From Fragum whitleyi (taxonomy: Eukaryota; Mollusca; Bivalvia; Cardiida; Cardiidae): a stretch of 64,000 nt of DNA. Location: contig OX411557.1 of assembly GCA_948146395.1 (NCBI GenBank), positions 37,798,077 through 37,862,076 of the forward strand, read 5' to 3'. Shown piece after piece: positions 12,508 to 23,140 of this stretch. The position numbers were made by a program, and so were the translations under genes. Each line of letters starts with the position of its first letter. The stretch's first letter is position 1. The notes below the pieces were generated by a model. It was not told the DNA's origin and did not search any database. It saw only the letters and a program-made list of their open reading frames with translations.

Positions 12508-12808
12508 TCAGCCCGATAAGCTTAGTTGGTAGAGCATCGGACTTAAAAACAATTGAAGGTCGATCGCGTGGGTTCGATTCCCGGACTGGCACACTGATAA
12601 AACTAATTGTCTTTCGGATGAGACGTTAAACCGAGGTCCCGTGAGACGGTGCTTTACATCGAGCACGCTAAAGAACCATGGCGGATCTCAGCAGTAGTTT
12701 CGTCATGTATCCGTGCACTATCCGCCGTACCAACTAACCGTCTTCTGGGGTCGTCGCTTATACGGGCGTGTGCTACGGTAGCGACGATGAATAAACGGAA
12801 ATACACAC
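12508..12808 (+). mobile_element. tRNA-derived SINE, family N copy 1
   Basis: A tRNA-like head at 12511-12590 shows an A box (TTAGTTGGTAGAGCA) and a B box (GGGTTCGATTCCC); overall it is closest to tRNA-Lys as I recall it, but the anticodon arm is degraded. The body carries 'tctttcggatgagacgtt' and 'gcacgctaaagaacc', a block I remember from other aquatic invertebrate SINEs, and the tail reads 'aataaacggaaatacacac'. It is transcribed by RNA polymerase III in principle and depends on a partner LINE. A second copy at 48620-49348 is interrupted. Confidence 0.85.
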
Positions 12809-12924
12809 ACTAAGAAACAATTCAAAATCGACAATTTTCATTTATATAAAAGATAAGATTATAAATCTAGCTGTTAGCGAAAACGAGAATTCTATTTTGT
12901 AAGTTTCACTGCTTTTCCTTGTAT

Positions 12925-12947
12925 CTATCTATCTATCTATCTATCTT
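12925..12947. repeat. (ATCT)n microsatellite
   Basis: About five tandem copies of ATCT. Confidence 0.9.
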
Positions 12948-13121
12948 GACAGATGAGCAATAAACCACAATCAAACCCAAACGGAAGACGCGTTTCATTA
13001 AGAATAATATGTCCGCAAAATTATTATTTCTATGTCCCATTTAAAAAAAAAAGGATTGGTAGAACTCACTCACAAATTTTGCATGTCCAATTAACAAACT
13101 ATATAAAAAACCCTACCCATT

Positions 13122-13520
13122 TATAATATGACCGACGTCACGGGAGTGAAATAACCCCGTTGAATATTTTTGATATTACACGGGTGTTATTAAACTCGTG
13201 GAATAATATGCAAATTAACTCAGAGCGAATAGCAACGCTAATTTTTAACCGCTAAAATGACGTCATAATGTATATATTTTGACGTCAGTTTTAAACGGCG
13301 TTATAAGTTTCGCGAAAAAATTGAAACGTTGAATTTCAAGAATTTTGAAGACTTTTCGCAAAAGTATGGGTCATATTATAAAAGGGATATAAAAATTGTT
13401 TAGTTCGTCATCTAAACCAGATAAAAACACGGCGCAGCCTCGTTTTTATTTGTTCATAGCTGACTCGTTTAATAAATTCGGTATTCGATAACCACTTCAT
13501 TCAATATCCTCTATTTCTAT
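13122..13520 (+). mobile_element. Non-coding element family B, copy 1
   Basis: An element of about 400 bp starting ATAATATGACC (repeated inverted internally near 13368) and ending 'caatatcctcta'. Near the right end is a palindrome (13398-13490) whose apex is CACGGCGCAGCCTCG. Other copies lie at 25951 (minus), 37622, 57518 (partial) and 58081. It ends about 80 bp upstream of the GPCR start codon. Confidence 0.8.
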
Positions 13521-13600
13521 TATATCTTGAGTTGATTTTTAATACAAGACGGCTTTTTGTAAGTTACGTTATATTTACTAAGATCCTTTTCTTTCAACAG

Positions 13601-14605
13601 ATGAACAACACAACGGCAGAATCAGAACAAGCGGAATGGAAACCTGTTCATCGAGGGCTCCTAATGCTCTCAGCCTCTTGCATAGCCTGGACGATTGGTG
13701 CGAATGGCGTTATCCTCATATGTTTCTACCGTAACAGACACAAATCTTGGATGAGTTTTACCCGCCTCACCTTTAGCATGGTCGTCAGCGATCTTTTTGT
13801 CGGCGTCAATGCTGTTCCGTTTATTGTAAGGGAAGCGGAAAAAGGACTAATGTATGTTCCAGTTTGTGCCACGTCAATTTATTCCACGTTTTCGGTGCAA
13901 ATTGTTAGTTTGTTTCACGTTTTGGGTATCTGTATAATGAGAAGTATTAAACTTCAAAATGCAAACATAATCGGAAATGAAAACCTCGAGAAGAAATATA
14001 CCAAAAAGATAATTTTTGTATCGTGGCTTTTCCCATCGTTTGTGATAATGATTCCGTTCGTTTTATGGGGAACAATTAGTAGTGAGAAAATCATCTGTCG
14101 CGCTGATGTTGTTTTTGGTACAAATGCGGTAAAATTCAAGACTTTCATTCGCTCCTTCTATTTCATGGTACAGTGTTCAACAAACATCATATATTTTACG
14201 TCAGTATTAAAATTGTGGCTGAACAGTCGAAAAAGGGTTACGCCTGTATCTATGGAAATGGCAAATAACCAAGTTAATTCTTCAAATCCTAGAACGTCCA
14301 ATGCAGCGTCCAGCACACAGGAGTACGTTTCGTCAACGGTCATTGTGCGTCAAAAGCAGGCCGCTGTTACAATAGGTCTGCTATTGATATTGTTCAACGT
14401 TTTTACGCTGCCGACTACGATGACGTTATTCTTTAGTGGGGACGTTCGAGACGTTAATCATACCCTCATATTTTTAGTTTCTCATCTTTTCATAGTTAAT
14501 TCAGGATTGAACGCAATTGTGTATGCAACACGTGTTTCAACCATACGCCAGTCAGCCAAAGAATTATTTGAAGACGTAATGAAAATGTTACGCCTGCGTA
14601 GATAA
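13601..14605 (+). CDS. Divergent rhodopsin-like (class A) GPCR
   Basis: A 334-residue seven-helix receptor in one coding exon. I chose the ATG at 13601 because it directly follows a polypyrimidine acceptor (cttttctttcaacag), implying a 5' UTR intron; the in-frame ATG at 13532 would lie in that intron. Class A marks are Asn1.50 (GANGVIL), Asp2.50 (SDLFVG), a helix 3 Cys and an extracellular loop 2 Cys (KIICRAD), Trp4.50 (VSWLFP), Pro6.50 (FTLP) and NxxxY in helix 7 (NAIVY). Divergences are a DRY position reading IMRS and loss of the NPxxY proline. NNTT near the N terminus offers a glycosylation site. The ligand is unknown; it looks like an orphan lineage expansion. Confidence 0.85.
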   Translation: MNNTTAESEQAEWKPVHRGLLMLSASCIAWTIGANGVILICFYRNRHKSWMSFTRLTFSMVVSDLFVGVNAVPFIVREAEKGLMYVPVCATSIYSTFSVQIVSLFHVLGICIMRSIKLQNANIIGNENLEKKYTKKIIFVSWLFPSFVIMIPFVLWGTISSEKIICRADVVFGTNAVKFKTFIRSFYFMVQCSTNIIYFTSVLKLWLNSRKRVTPVSMEMANNQVNSSNPRTSNAASSTQEYVSSTVIVRQKQAAVTIGLLLILFNVFTLPTTMTLFFSGDVRDVNHTLIFLVSHLFIVNSGLNAIVYATRVSTIRQSAKELFEDVMKMLRLRR

Positions 14606-14841
14606 CCTGTCTGAACGCTTTGACAATTCGGACCATCGCTCGTACTTTTCCTTATAAGCCTTCAGAAAATTTGATAATTCAAGAAAAACAGATAATATTA
14701 AATGGATTTATTCCAAAACAAGATTGCACGAAATGAAATTTTATAACACCCATTTTTCTCGTGTTTTTCAACAGATCGTCTAAAAATTTAAAAGCGACAA
14801 CCGTTATGACGTCACAACCACCGTCTGAAAGTTTAAAGATA

Positions 14842-15010
14842 TAGAGGATAATCGTTTGTTTCAGTTTAAGATCGATTCATATTTCATTGAGTGAACAACA
14901 AAAACTATATTTTCACGAGTGGCAGAGCCACGAGTGAAAATATAGCTTTTGTTGTTCACCCAATGAAATATTAATCGATCTTACACGAAAAACAAACGAT
15001 TATTCTATTT
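14842..15010. mobile_element. 170-bp near-perfect palindrome, family P
   Basis: Arms of about 80 bp differ at only a few positions. The outer end TAGAGGATAATCG resembles the outer end of family B (TAGAGGATATTG), and the apex CACGAGTGGCAGAGCCACGA carries the GGC-AGA-GCC core also seen in families B and H. It lies 240 bp downstream of the GPCR stop codon. Confidence 0.85.
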
Positions 15011-15480
15011 CTTTAATGCAAAAAATGAGACAAAATGTGAAATTCCTAGGACATATTTTCCTAAAGCGCGTCATTTTGCGCGTGATTGCTATGCAACGTT
15101 AATTGTGACGTCACGTATTTCGTCCCGCATAGATGACGTCAGATAGGATGAAATGCACAAACACAGGGTTTAAGTTTTTGATTATTTCACTGCTTTTGTG
15201 GTGAGATTATCAAGTGATAATCTACCGTTATTTCTCGATAAACCACCGAAAAGCATTAAAGAAAATCCGATAATACTTGTGGAAAAGAATTTTACCAGTG
15301 AACTGCTATTTTTTCGGAAGATTTTAAACTATTTGCCCAAATCATCAAAATCGGCAATTCTTAAGACCTTAGATTCACCAGGACTCTGAACATTCCAGAA
15401 AATCTAAAAATATATGAAGTCCAAATTCAATAAACAACAATTTTTGCGAGTGAAAATCTATAAGACACCCTTTTTCCATA
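15011..15480. other. No gene recognised
   Basis: AT-rich with several TGACGTCA-like motifs (near 15109 and 15132). The open frame 15198-15389 has no recognisable product. Confidence 0.4.
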
Positions 15481-15486
15481 CAGTTA

Positions 15487-15725
15487 ATGGGGCTTCCCCG
15501 TTGTCGTAAAAGACGATCCTTGCGGCCCTACAATTATCATCAGTTGAAAATTTCAATTGAATTACATCATATTTGTGGAATCCCTCGCACAAAGATAATT
15601 GCATTAAGCGAGTTCCATAGGGCTCCCTTTATTGTGAGTTACATCGGATCATCTTCAATATCTAAAGGGTCTCAAGACCTAATCTTCACCCTCTGAAAGT
15701 TTCGAGAGTAAGGGCGTAACTACCA
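15487..15725. repeat. Family J related sequence
   Basis: It begins 'ggggcttccccgttgtcgtaa' and contains 'tacaattatcatcagttgaa' and 'ctctgaaagtttcgagag', resembling the units at 10290-10735 in motif order. The match is weak. Confidence 0.35.
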
Positions 15726-15811
15726 TTACGCTCTTGTGGTGGTAAAAAAATAAATATTTAAAAACAACAGAGATATGTCCAGAGATAATCTTTCGAAAAA
15801 TGTTGCTGATC

Positions 15812-15868
15812 AATGATTATAACATCGAAACTACAGTTAGTTCAAGCGAGCTGTAGTTACGACGTTTT
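15812..15868. repeat. Short palindrome
   Basis: Arms centred near 15841 (ACATCG-AACTACAG and its near complement CTGTAGTT-CGACGT). Similar in size to the hairpin at 4667-4728. Confidence 0.6.
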
Positions 15869-15919
15869 TATTATTCACCAACTCCCAAATCAAAGAAAAG
15901 GACAGAGGACATTCATCTT

Positions 15920-17626
15920 TTTTCACAGTCCACATATCGCCTTTAGCTGCTACAGACCTCGGAGGTATATAAGGCGGATGGGTTAGGCGGAAACAGTGTA
16001 AGAAAAACTAGCACGGAAACGATCGGCGCTATCTTTAGATTTATATTTTTTACATAAGATAACGGCTAAAAAATCTTAATTTTTGAGAATGACGAATCAT
16101 TCTCAAAAATTATGATTTTTCAGTCGTTATTTAAGAATCTAAAGATATTCATATATGGATACGATGGTTTCGCTTCAGTGACTTAAGGTAACTGCAGGCA
16201 GATGATATTGTCGAATTTTCGACATTCTTAAAATCTCAAAATAATTGCTGAGATTTATATTTGAAATGCGTGCATTAGCTAACGCACTATGAAAAGGGTC
16301 CGAAGCTCGCTCATTTGACTTCGTGACGTTATTAAGGGGCAAACCCCTTTTCGACCCGCCAAAATCAGTATTTGAAAAAAAATATTGTCTGAATTAATAT
16401 GCCGTTTCTTACGAAAAAAGTTTCAGTTAGAAAGTCCAAATACACCCGAGCTAGACGTTTAATTTATGTGCACATTCAAATAGAAAAACAGGCCCGAAAC
16501 GCTATCTACTTAGTGAATTTTAAGATTTGACGTTCCTTTTTTCATTTCATTTTTTGCAAATAGATATAATTTCTTCAAAATTTTGCCTGGTGACCTATGC
16601 AGATATTTTGTTATTTTGAAGCGAAATGAATATGCTTTGCTTTTACCAAATAAAAATGATATGTCTTCGGGTTAGATGTTTTATTAAATTCGATTTTGTG
16701 AAGTTATTGCAACATTTTTCGTCGAATGCGACGTCGCGCCAAAACCATCGGATCTATGCTTATTTAGAGCCAATCTTCGTGCAATAACGTATTCTAAAAT
16801 ATTCGAAATTACGGTTTATTGTAAAATATAGCATTCAGAAGTATTAAGTCTGAATGGGATTTTAAGAAATACGAAAATTCACTTAATTTTTCATCCCTTT
16901 AAAAAGACATTTTTTGTGAACATTTGACGCGACGTTGAAATATTCTTTGATATGCGATATCTTCGCGGAATCGAATTTTACATAAAATCTAACCCGAAGA
17001 CACATGGTTTTTATTTAAAAAAATCTTCAGCGGAATGGTTTAGCAGCAACATATCTAAATTTCAGCATAGGTCACCGGACAAATTTTCGAGTGAAAAGGC
17101 AATATTTTAATTAAATGTAACTGTACTCGAAACAGCAACGCAGAAGGCATTAACATTTAATACGTTACACTTAATTGTATTTCTTACACTTATATCTTCA
17201 TATCAATCAAAAAATAACATCAGGCGTCTTTATACGAAGCAAATAGTGTTTTCGGGATAAAAATCTGTTCATTATTAATAAAAAAAAAAGAACAATTTCT
17301 GAATTTGGTCCATAAAAAAGGGTCGGCCCCTTGATGACGTCATGACGTCAACTCTACGTCGTGTATTTGATCGAAATATGAAAGGGGGTACTGCAAAGTT
17401 CAGTTTTATCGCACATGGCATGTTTTGCAAATAATTTAAAATTTGGACCTAAAATGACTCTCTTTGTGTCCGCAGTTACCTTAAACGAGTAGCGTTGGCG
17501 ACGTCGAATGTTTTCACTCAAAGTTTTGAGGGCTAACGCAATTTTAACTAACGTCGACGAGTTTGTCCAATATTTTCACGTAATCCGAGGTTGATCGTAA
17601 CATTGGCCGAGTGGTGTTCCGAATAA
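15920..17626 (+). mobile_element. Family C element, copy 1, split by a nested insertion
   Basis: The left part has 'ggcggatgggttaggcgg', 'gtgtaagaaaaactagcac' and the palindrome 16043-16146 with apex GAATGACGAATCATTC. The right part (17481-17626) has 'gagtagcgttggcgacgtcg' and ends 'ggccgagtggtgttccgaat'. Both match copy 2 at 21073-21520, which is uninterrupted. The left terminal repeat is eroded. Confidence 0.8.
16187..17480. mobile_element. TTAA-flanked 1.29-kb foldback element inside C1
   Basis: It is flanked on both sides by TTAA (16183-16186 and 17481-17484), with terminal repeats GGTAACTGC and GCAGTTACC. Internally it is a long imperfect inverted repeat: 'ggtgacctatgcagatat' (16589) pairs with sequence near 17045-17075, and 'tcttcgggttagat' (16662) with 'atctaacccgaaga' (near 16987). 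No open frame of note exists. TTAA targets are typical of piggyBac-type transposases, so this is probably a non-autonomous piggyBac-like element (inference). Confidence 0.8.
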
Positions 17627-17773
17627 CATTACCCCGTGAACAAGATTTCATTTCGAATGAAATTCTATTTTGGACAAGCTGAAGCTACCAGTGTTTAGTT
17701 ACCAACCTACGCATTACGGTCTCAAGTTCATTAAATCAACTATCTTTAGAAGTAAATTATAATGAACAAAGGC

Positions 17774-17826
17774 TGATTTACCTAACCTTAAGTACATCGA
17801 TCCGTTACTTAGACTCCGCCCTGCCA
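17774..17826 (-). repeat. Family D fragment
   Basis: The complement reads CCTGGCAGGGCGGAGTCTAA followed by GTAACGG and ACTTAAGGTTA, matching the left ends of the D elements at 48869 and 55347. Confidence 0.65.
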
Positions 17827-18026
17827 GGGGAAAAACGTGGATTATATCTTTAATTGATTGCCCATATTTTCGAATCTTCATTTTTTTTATTTCACTGAAA
17901 TTATTCTGTGATACATTATAGATAATTTGATCAAATTTACCAAATTGATTAAGCGGTATTGTAACTAACTGACGAACGCATAAACAAACAGGCGACCAGT
18001 ACAGCAAGAACCGATCAGTCATCAAA

Positions 18027-18152
18027 CCTTGCGTTCAGGATGACAAAACGATCAGTTTTCCAACAAACTCCCGCTTTGCGCGTGGACATGCGTGCAAAGC
18101 TGGATATAATAGGCTAACTGTTTGCACCGTGTTGTCATCCTGAACGCAGGAC
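18027..18152. mobile_element. Foldback element family I, copy 1
   Basis: The inverted ends CTTGCGTTCAGGATGACAA and TTGTCATCCTGAACGCAGG enclose about 125 bp whose middle is GC-rich (gctttgcgcgtggacatgc / gtgcaaagc). Confidence 0.75.
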
Positions 18153-18517
18153 TTGGTTTCTGTCACTCCTATCATTTTTTTTTGATGCAATTAAGCAGAT
18201 TCATAAGAACTTCGAGCAGTTGTCAAATAACCAGAAATTTATTTGGTTAATGTCATCGGAAGATCCTATAGTCATTGAAAAAAGGTCACTTTTTCTCTAC
18301 ATTAATTACAATAGGAGAACATTGGTCTTAAGATCTAAAACTAAATAAATACAATTGAAGTTTGTCTGTTTTATTTGTTAGACCATAAAGTACCGTATTA
18401 TTTAAACTATATTCATACAACTAACTGATTGAAATAATAATTGTATGTTTGTTATATGAAATGTTAATATTCTTTGTTGTTTTCCAAAGTTTGCCCTTTA
18501 AAAAAATAGAAAATAAA

Positions 18518-18635
18518 AAAAGTATGGTAGTACTTGATTTGAGAAATACCAGGAATCCATTGTTAGGTCTCCAGCTCAGGCAATATGACTGAAAAATTGT
18601 TAAAAGCGGTGTCAAACCTAATTCAATCAAACAAA
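18518..18635 (+). mobile_element. SINE family E, copy 3 (3' part only)
   Basis: It matches the body and tail of family E: 'atggtagtac', 'aaataccaggaatccattg', 'aaaagcggtgtcaaac' and a CAATCAAACAAAC tail. The tRNA-like 5' part is absent, a normal 5' truncation. Confidence 0.7.
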
Positions 18636-18653
18636 CTTTTTGGTATCATGCAC

Positions 18654-18790
18654 CTGCCCTGTGTTCAGGATGTAAAAGCGTTTCGGGAGCGCTTTGAGAT
18701 GAGACCCCGCTTTGCACGTGCACATACGTGCAAAGCGAGGTATCATTTCGAAAGCGCTTCGCTAACGTTTTCATCCTGAACACAGGGCAG
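18654..18790. mobile_element. Foldback element family I, copy 2
   Basis: A 137-bp palindrome from CTGCCCTGTGTTCAGGATG to its complement, with internal pairs 'aagcg...cgctt' and apex 'gctttgcacgtg/cacatacgtgcaaagc'. It starts about 20 bp after the tail of SINE copy E3. Confidence 0.85.
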
Positions 18791-19386
18791 ATTTCTATGT
18801 CCTCTCATTGATTAACAGGTGGCAAAAGGATATACCTTTGCACGCCAGTCTTTCTTACTGATCAATACTAAAAAAAAATTAATAATAATAAAAAAAAAAT
18901 AAAACAATAAAAATACATAAATCAAGAAGTGGAGATCAATAAAAAAATCTGTTATGCTGAATAATTCCTGGCCTATTTGGCATTTTTGCAACTTTGTCTA
19001 GCAATTTTCTATTTCTGAAATAATTATTTACCATATGATTTCCTTGTAGTATATAATAAGTTATTTGTGTTTTGGAATAATGATAATGAAACATTATTTT
19101 GCTTTATATCCTTATTTTCTACTTATATTTTGATAAACTGTTCGTTTGCAATGTTTTGTTCTTGAAATTAACTATGTCATGTAAATGATCCTTGATTGGA
19201 AAATAAATTATCTTATCTAACCGGAAACCAATTCAACACTTTTCATATATAACGGATTGCTGTGATTATGGAGATGACATGCGAAAAGCTAAAACAAAAC
19301 AACATAAAAGAATATCAAAATCAAAATAGGTAAGAAATACAAAAAAATGAATGTAAACGTGAAAACAAGTAACAATTAAATGCTTG
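18791..19386. other. No gene recognised
   Basis: AT-rich with (AAT)-rich runs near 18870-18910. Nothing else identified. Confidence 0.5.
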
Positions 19387-20533
19387 TACAGTTAATAAAT
19401 TTGTAAAATTGACAAGGTGAATGAATTTGAGTGAGTGTGATGAGTTATTTTTGAGTGAAATTTAAGGATGAGACGTCGCGCGCCCTAATGCTTAAACATT
19501 TTGTACCGTCATTTTGCTAATTAGACGTTATTACACCGTAATTTTCGGAATCGTTTCTTGTTTATCGAATGCAGATTTAACCATTTCTATATAAGTGATA
19601 TAACCCATAATTCGCGTACGGAAAAAAATTGTGTCCACACACATTTTCTTTATTCATTTTGTTGTATATGACGTATTATTATTTTTAACCATATAAATAA
19701 AAATAAGAATAAAATATATCTTTATTTTGAATTTTCGAAAGATTTCATCTTTTATTGATGAATATATTGAGAAAACTTTGCCCTTTTAACACCGATTTTT
19801 CTTTATAATTTGACGTTTTACAAGTTTTGAATTTTTAAATAAATCTCTACCGACTGCTTATTATTACACAGATGGCCCTTTTATTTTACCTACTTACATG
19901 ATGTTAGTTCTCGCGTAAATCTCCATCTTCCAAAAAAATTTCATTAACTGTTTAATGCATTTTGGGGGTCATTAAGAAATCCCACCACGCATACTTTGTT
20001 ACGTTTTACAGTCGCAATTTAGGAGTTCTCAAGACAAAGACGCTTAATTAAACGGGAATTTGATTTTGCTCAATTCACCTTATAAATATTGATTGTTTGT
20101 ATGTTTGCTTGTGCTTCATTTGTATAAAGAACATAGAAATTGATAAACTGGTTTAGAAGAAATAGCAGATGGACCTTAATAGTAGGGATATGTTTTCAAA
20201 TGTTACAGCATTACCGTGCGCGACGTCTTTACAAAATTAGTAATATATCCCTTTAATAAATTATGCATAAATTTTCTATAAATAATTAACTATTTCTTCA
20301 AGAACCAATCAGACGCTTATAATTTCATTCATGACAGTGATGTCGTTGATTTTTTTTTCTAGATTAACTTTTATTTTGAAAGTAATTTTGATATAATCTT
20401 TTTTAGTGGTTTTGGATGGTTTTCAATGGTTTGAGGGAGTGTTTGAAATGAATGATTGAATGCAGCGCTGGGTGAATGATTTGGAACGCTTTCTATTGAG
20501 ATGAATGTCATTTTCACGACGTTACTAAATGTA
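19387..20533 (+). mobile_element. MITE family A, copy 3, with nested element
   Basis: The ends match family A (left TACAGTTAATAA..., right complement ending TAAATGTA), but the copy is 1.15 kb because a second element replaces or interrupts the central palindrome; only the right palindrome arm (acaaaattagtaatat) remains. Confidence 0.75.
19471..20228. mobile_element. 758-bp terminal-inverted-repeat element nested in A3
   Basis: Terminal repeats of about 30 bp begin AGACGTCGCGC on each side (right side complement AGACGTCGCGCACGGTAATG), with 'taatgct' and 'aacattt' conserved further in. The interior is AT-rich without open frames. Confidence 0.7.
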
Positions 20534-21072
20534 ACTACAAATTGGATCACCTTCAAAGGAAAGGAAGTAGTAAAATGTATTGGAGAAAATGTGATAAATG
20601 TATAAAATAATGAAATATTGATATCAAATTTCGCAAATTTGGTGAAAATTGAGTAGGAAAGGCGAAGTAAAAATCGGAATGCAATAATACTGTGGGGCAT
20701 GCCTGTTCATTAAAAAATACTCTCTCATTAATCAAAAGGAGATATGTAAAATAAAGACAAATATCACCGTAAAATATATACTGACGTCAAGAAAAAACAC
20801 CTCGGTACGCACTCCATGCTACGCTTTTTCGAATAAAAGTTACGCGTGTGTCTTGAACATTCGATATGCAAATGATTCAGACAAGGTGTTTTAAAAATGT
20901 ATGACTGCTTTTGTTGGAAGGTCAATATTACAATTATTGTCACCGTGTCTTTGGGCTCTTGAAATCCAAGAAGAAAAAAAAAGAAACGTTTTTAAAACTT
21001 TAGAATGATTCGTATCCGACATGTCTTACAATATTGCGTCTTTGAAACGCTAGAAAAAGATATTACGGTAGC

Positions 21073-21520
21073 ATTCGGAACATCACTCGGCCATTTCCAT
21101 AAACTACAACATACCTCGGATGTATGTAAGGCGGATGGGTATGTAACGAAATCGTGCATTTTGTTAGGCGGAAACAGTGTAAGAAAAACTAGCACCGTAG
21201 ATTTATATTTTGTACAGTAAATAACGGCTGATAAATATTAATTTTTGAGAATGACGAATCATTCTCAAAAATTAAGATTTTTTCAGCCGTTATTTAAGAA
21301 TCTAAAGATATTAATATAAGGATTCGAAGAATTCACGTCAGTGACTTCAACGAGTAGCGTTGGCGACGTCGAATGTTTTCATTCAGAGTTTCGAGGGCTA
21401 ACGCCATTTTAACTGACGTCATCGAGTTTTTCCAAGGTTTTCTCGTAATTTTTAAAATAGTACGTCTATGTACATCCGAGGTTGATCGTGAGATTGGCCG
21501 AGTGGTGTTCCGAATGATTC
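21073..21520 (+). mobile_element. Family C element, copy 2 (complete)
   Basis: A 448-bp element with terminal repeats ATTCGGAACATCACTCGGCC on the left and the complement of this ending GGTGTTCCGAAT on the right. The central palindrome (21208-21306) has the apex GAATGACGAATCATTC. It serves as the uninterrupted reference for copy 1. Confidence 0.85.
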
Positions 21521-21590
21521 TGGTAGGTTAGGTCAAGGCTGGCCGCTTCTGACGTCTGTACAACAAGGCTACTTCATCGGAAATCGTCAG

Positions 21591-21892
21591 TGACGTAATC
21601 GGTATGTGATTACAAAATCTTTGACAAATACTTTAATTTGCTCTCATGGACAATCAGTTTGTCGAAATACAGTGTATTGTTAGAGATCGCATCGGAGATC
21701 TCACAGTCTCAAGATCGGTTGAGCCTCGTTGTCCATTATATGACGTAATCGGTTTGTGATTACAAACTCTTTGACAAATACTTTAATTTGGGCTCATGGA
21801 CAAGCAGTTAGTCGAAATACATTGTATTGTTAGAGATCGCATCGGAGATCTCGCAGTCTCAAGACCGGTTGAGCCTCGTTGTCCATAGTATG
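21591..21892. repeat. Two tandem 150-bp units (Q)
   Basis: Units 21591-21740 and 21741-21892 both start TGACGTAATCGGT and contain 'gagatcgcatcggagatctc'; they are about 94% alike by eye, so the duplication is recent. Confidence 0.9.
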
Positions 21893-22885
21893 CCCAATTT
21901 TACATTAACGTCGTTGTCTCTTCTTGCTTGAGTTTAAATCTCATTTGTTCATGTCACTTGTTACTAGAGTGTTTTATTACGAAATATTGAGCCAACACCA
22001 TACATCAGCTCCTATTCCGGTTTGTATAAAAAAAGAACTCGTGCGTTGCGTTTTTTAGGTAACGTTTTCTTAATCGTCTTTAAAGTCTTATACTGTTTAA
22101 GAATTAGCAGTTACACTTCCAGAAAAGAGGAACGGTAATCTCCATTACCTTAAGTTTTCATTGTTCAATAGATAATATAGATCCGATGCTTCGGTTACCA
22201 GTCAAAGTTGTCAACACCGTTATTGTCTCTGAATGAGGGGTGCATATGTTTGAAGCTGGATAACTACTCTACATCTTTCGATTATAAAACAATTCTTGCT
22301 TGTTCTTAACTGCAATGGAATGGTCGTCAAAATGATAAAAGATTTGTTAACGTCAGATCTGTCGTTTGCAAATTACTGTACTCTTTGTGTGACTGAAGCG
22401 TTTTTGGTGAACGATGTTTTCGTTCACAAGTGTTACTCTGTATACTATGTATCGAAAACCCTGTAGCATCTTAATAGCTTCGAAATAAAGTAGAGCCCCT
22501 TTAGATTCATTTCAATTCAATTTAGACCTCTTTCCGCAAAATCACTGTTTAATTCGTTAATAGCGATATATTTGAATTCTTCATCAAGTGAAGACCCTTT
22601 GAAAACACACACTTAGCCAAGGAATATATTTGAATCATGTTTACTTTCATGTCCTCTTTGCACTCATAATTAAGTTTTTTTTTTTTCAAGTTCATAACCT
22701 TGTCTCACGCGACTCTCTTTTGGCCATGTGAACCTCGTCAAAATGATTAAACGATTAGATTGTCGACTTAAATTTCGCAACTTAAGCAGACAAAATGTCA
22801 GCAAACCCATCCAGGTTAAAATCACACATACAATACTGTTCATAAAGACATTAAAACATTGTGAAGCCGAAAAGCGTAATATTGT
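21893..22885. other. No gene recognised
   Basis: AT-rich sequence without a recognisable feature. A minus-strand open frame at 22670-22963 overlaps a family A fragment and is not supported. Confidence 0.45.
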
Positions 22886-22887
22886 GC

Positions 22888-23140
22888 AATGATTTCGGAA
22901 TGAAACTGAATGAGTGGTATGAAAGAGTTTTGAATGAAACCAAAAGTGAGGTAATACAATCACTGATGTTACATGAAATCAGCGACGTTTTATAGAAAAA
23001 TTCTAGGTACAGTTAAAACACATCGTAAAATTGACACCCATTCCTATCTAAACCATTTTAAATAGCTCACTCAGTGCTCATTCATTCATCCCAAAAACTC
23101 ACACAGATCGACCCCCCCCAAAAAAAGCCCGAAATTCTTC
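22888..23140. repeat. Two partial family A copies, head to head
   Basis: 22888-23000 carries the inner left part of A (caatgatttcggaatgaaac). From 23008 the sequence restarts with a terminal repeat (TACAGTTAAAACACATCG) and runs into the A right half in opposite orientation until about 23140. Confidence 0.6.

Noticed and set aside
12511..12590. Functional tRNA gene
   Set aside because: The head is tRNA-like but the anticodon arm does not fold, and it continues into a SINE body and tail.
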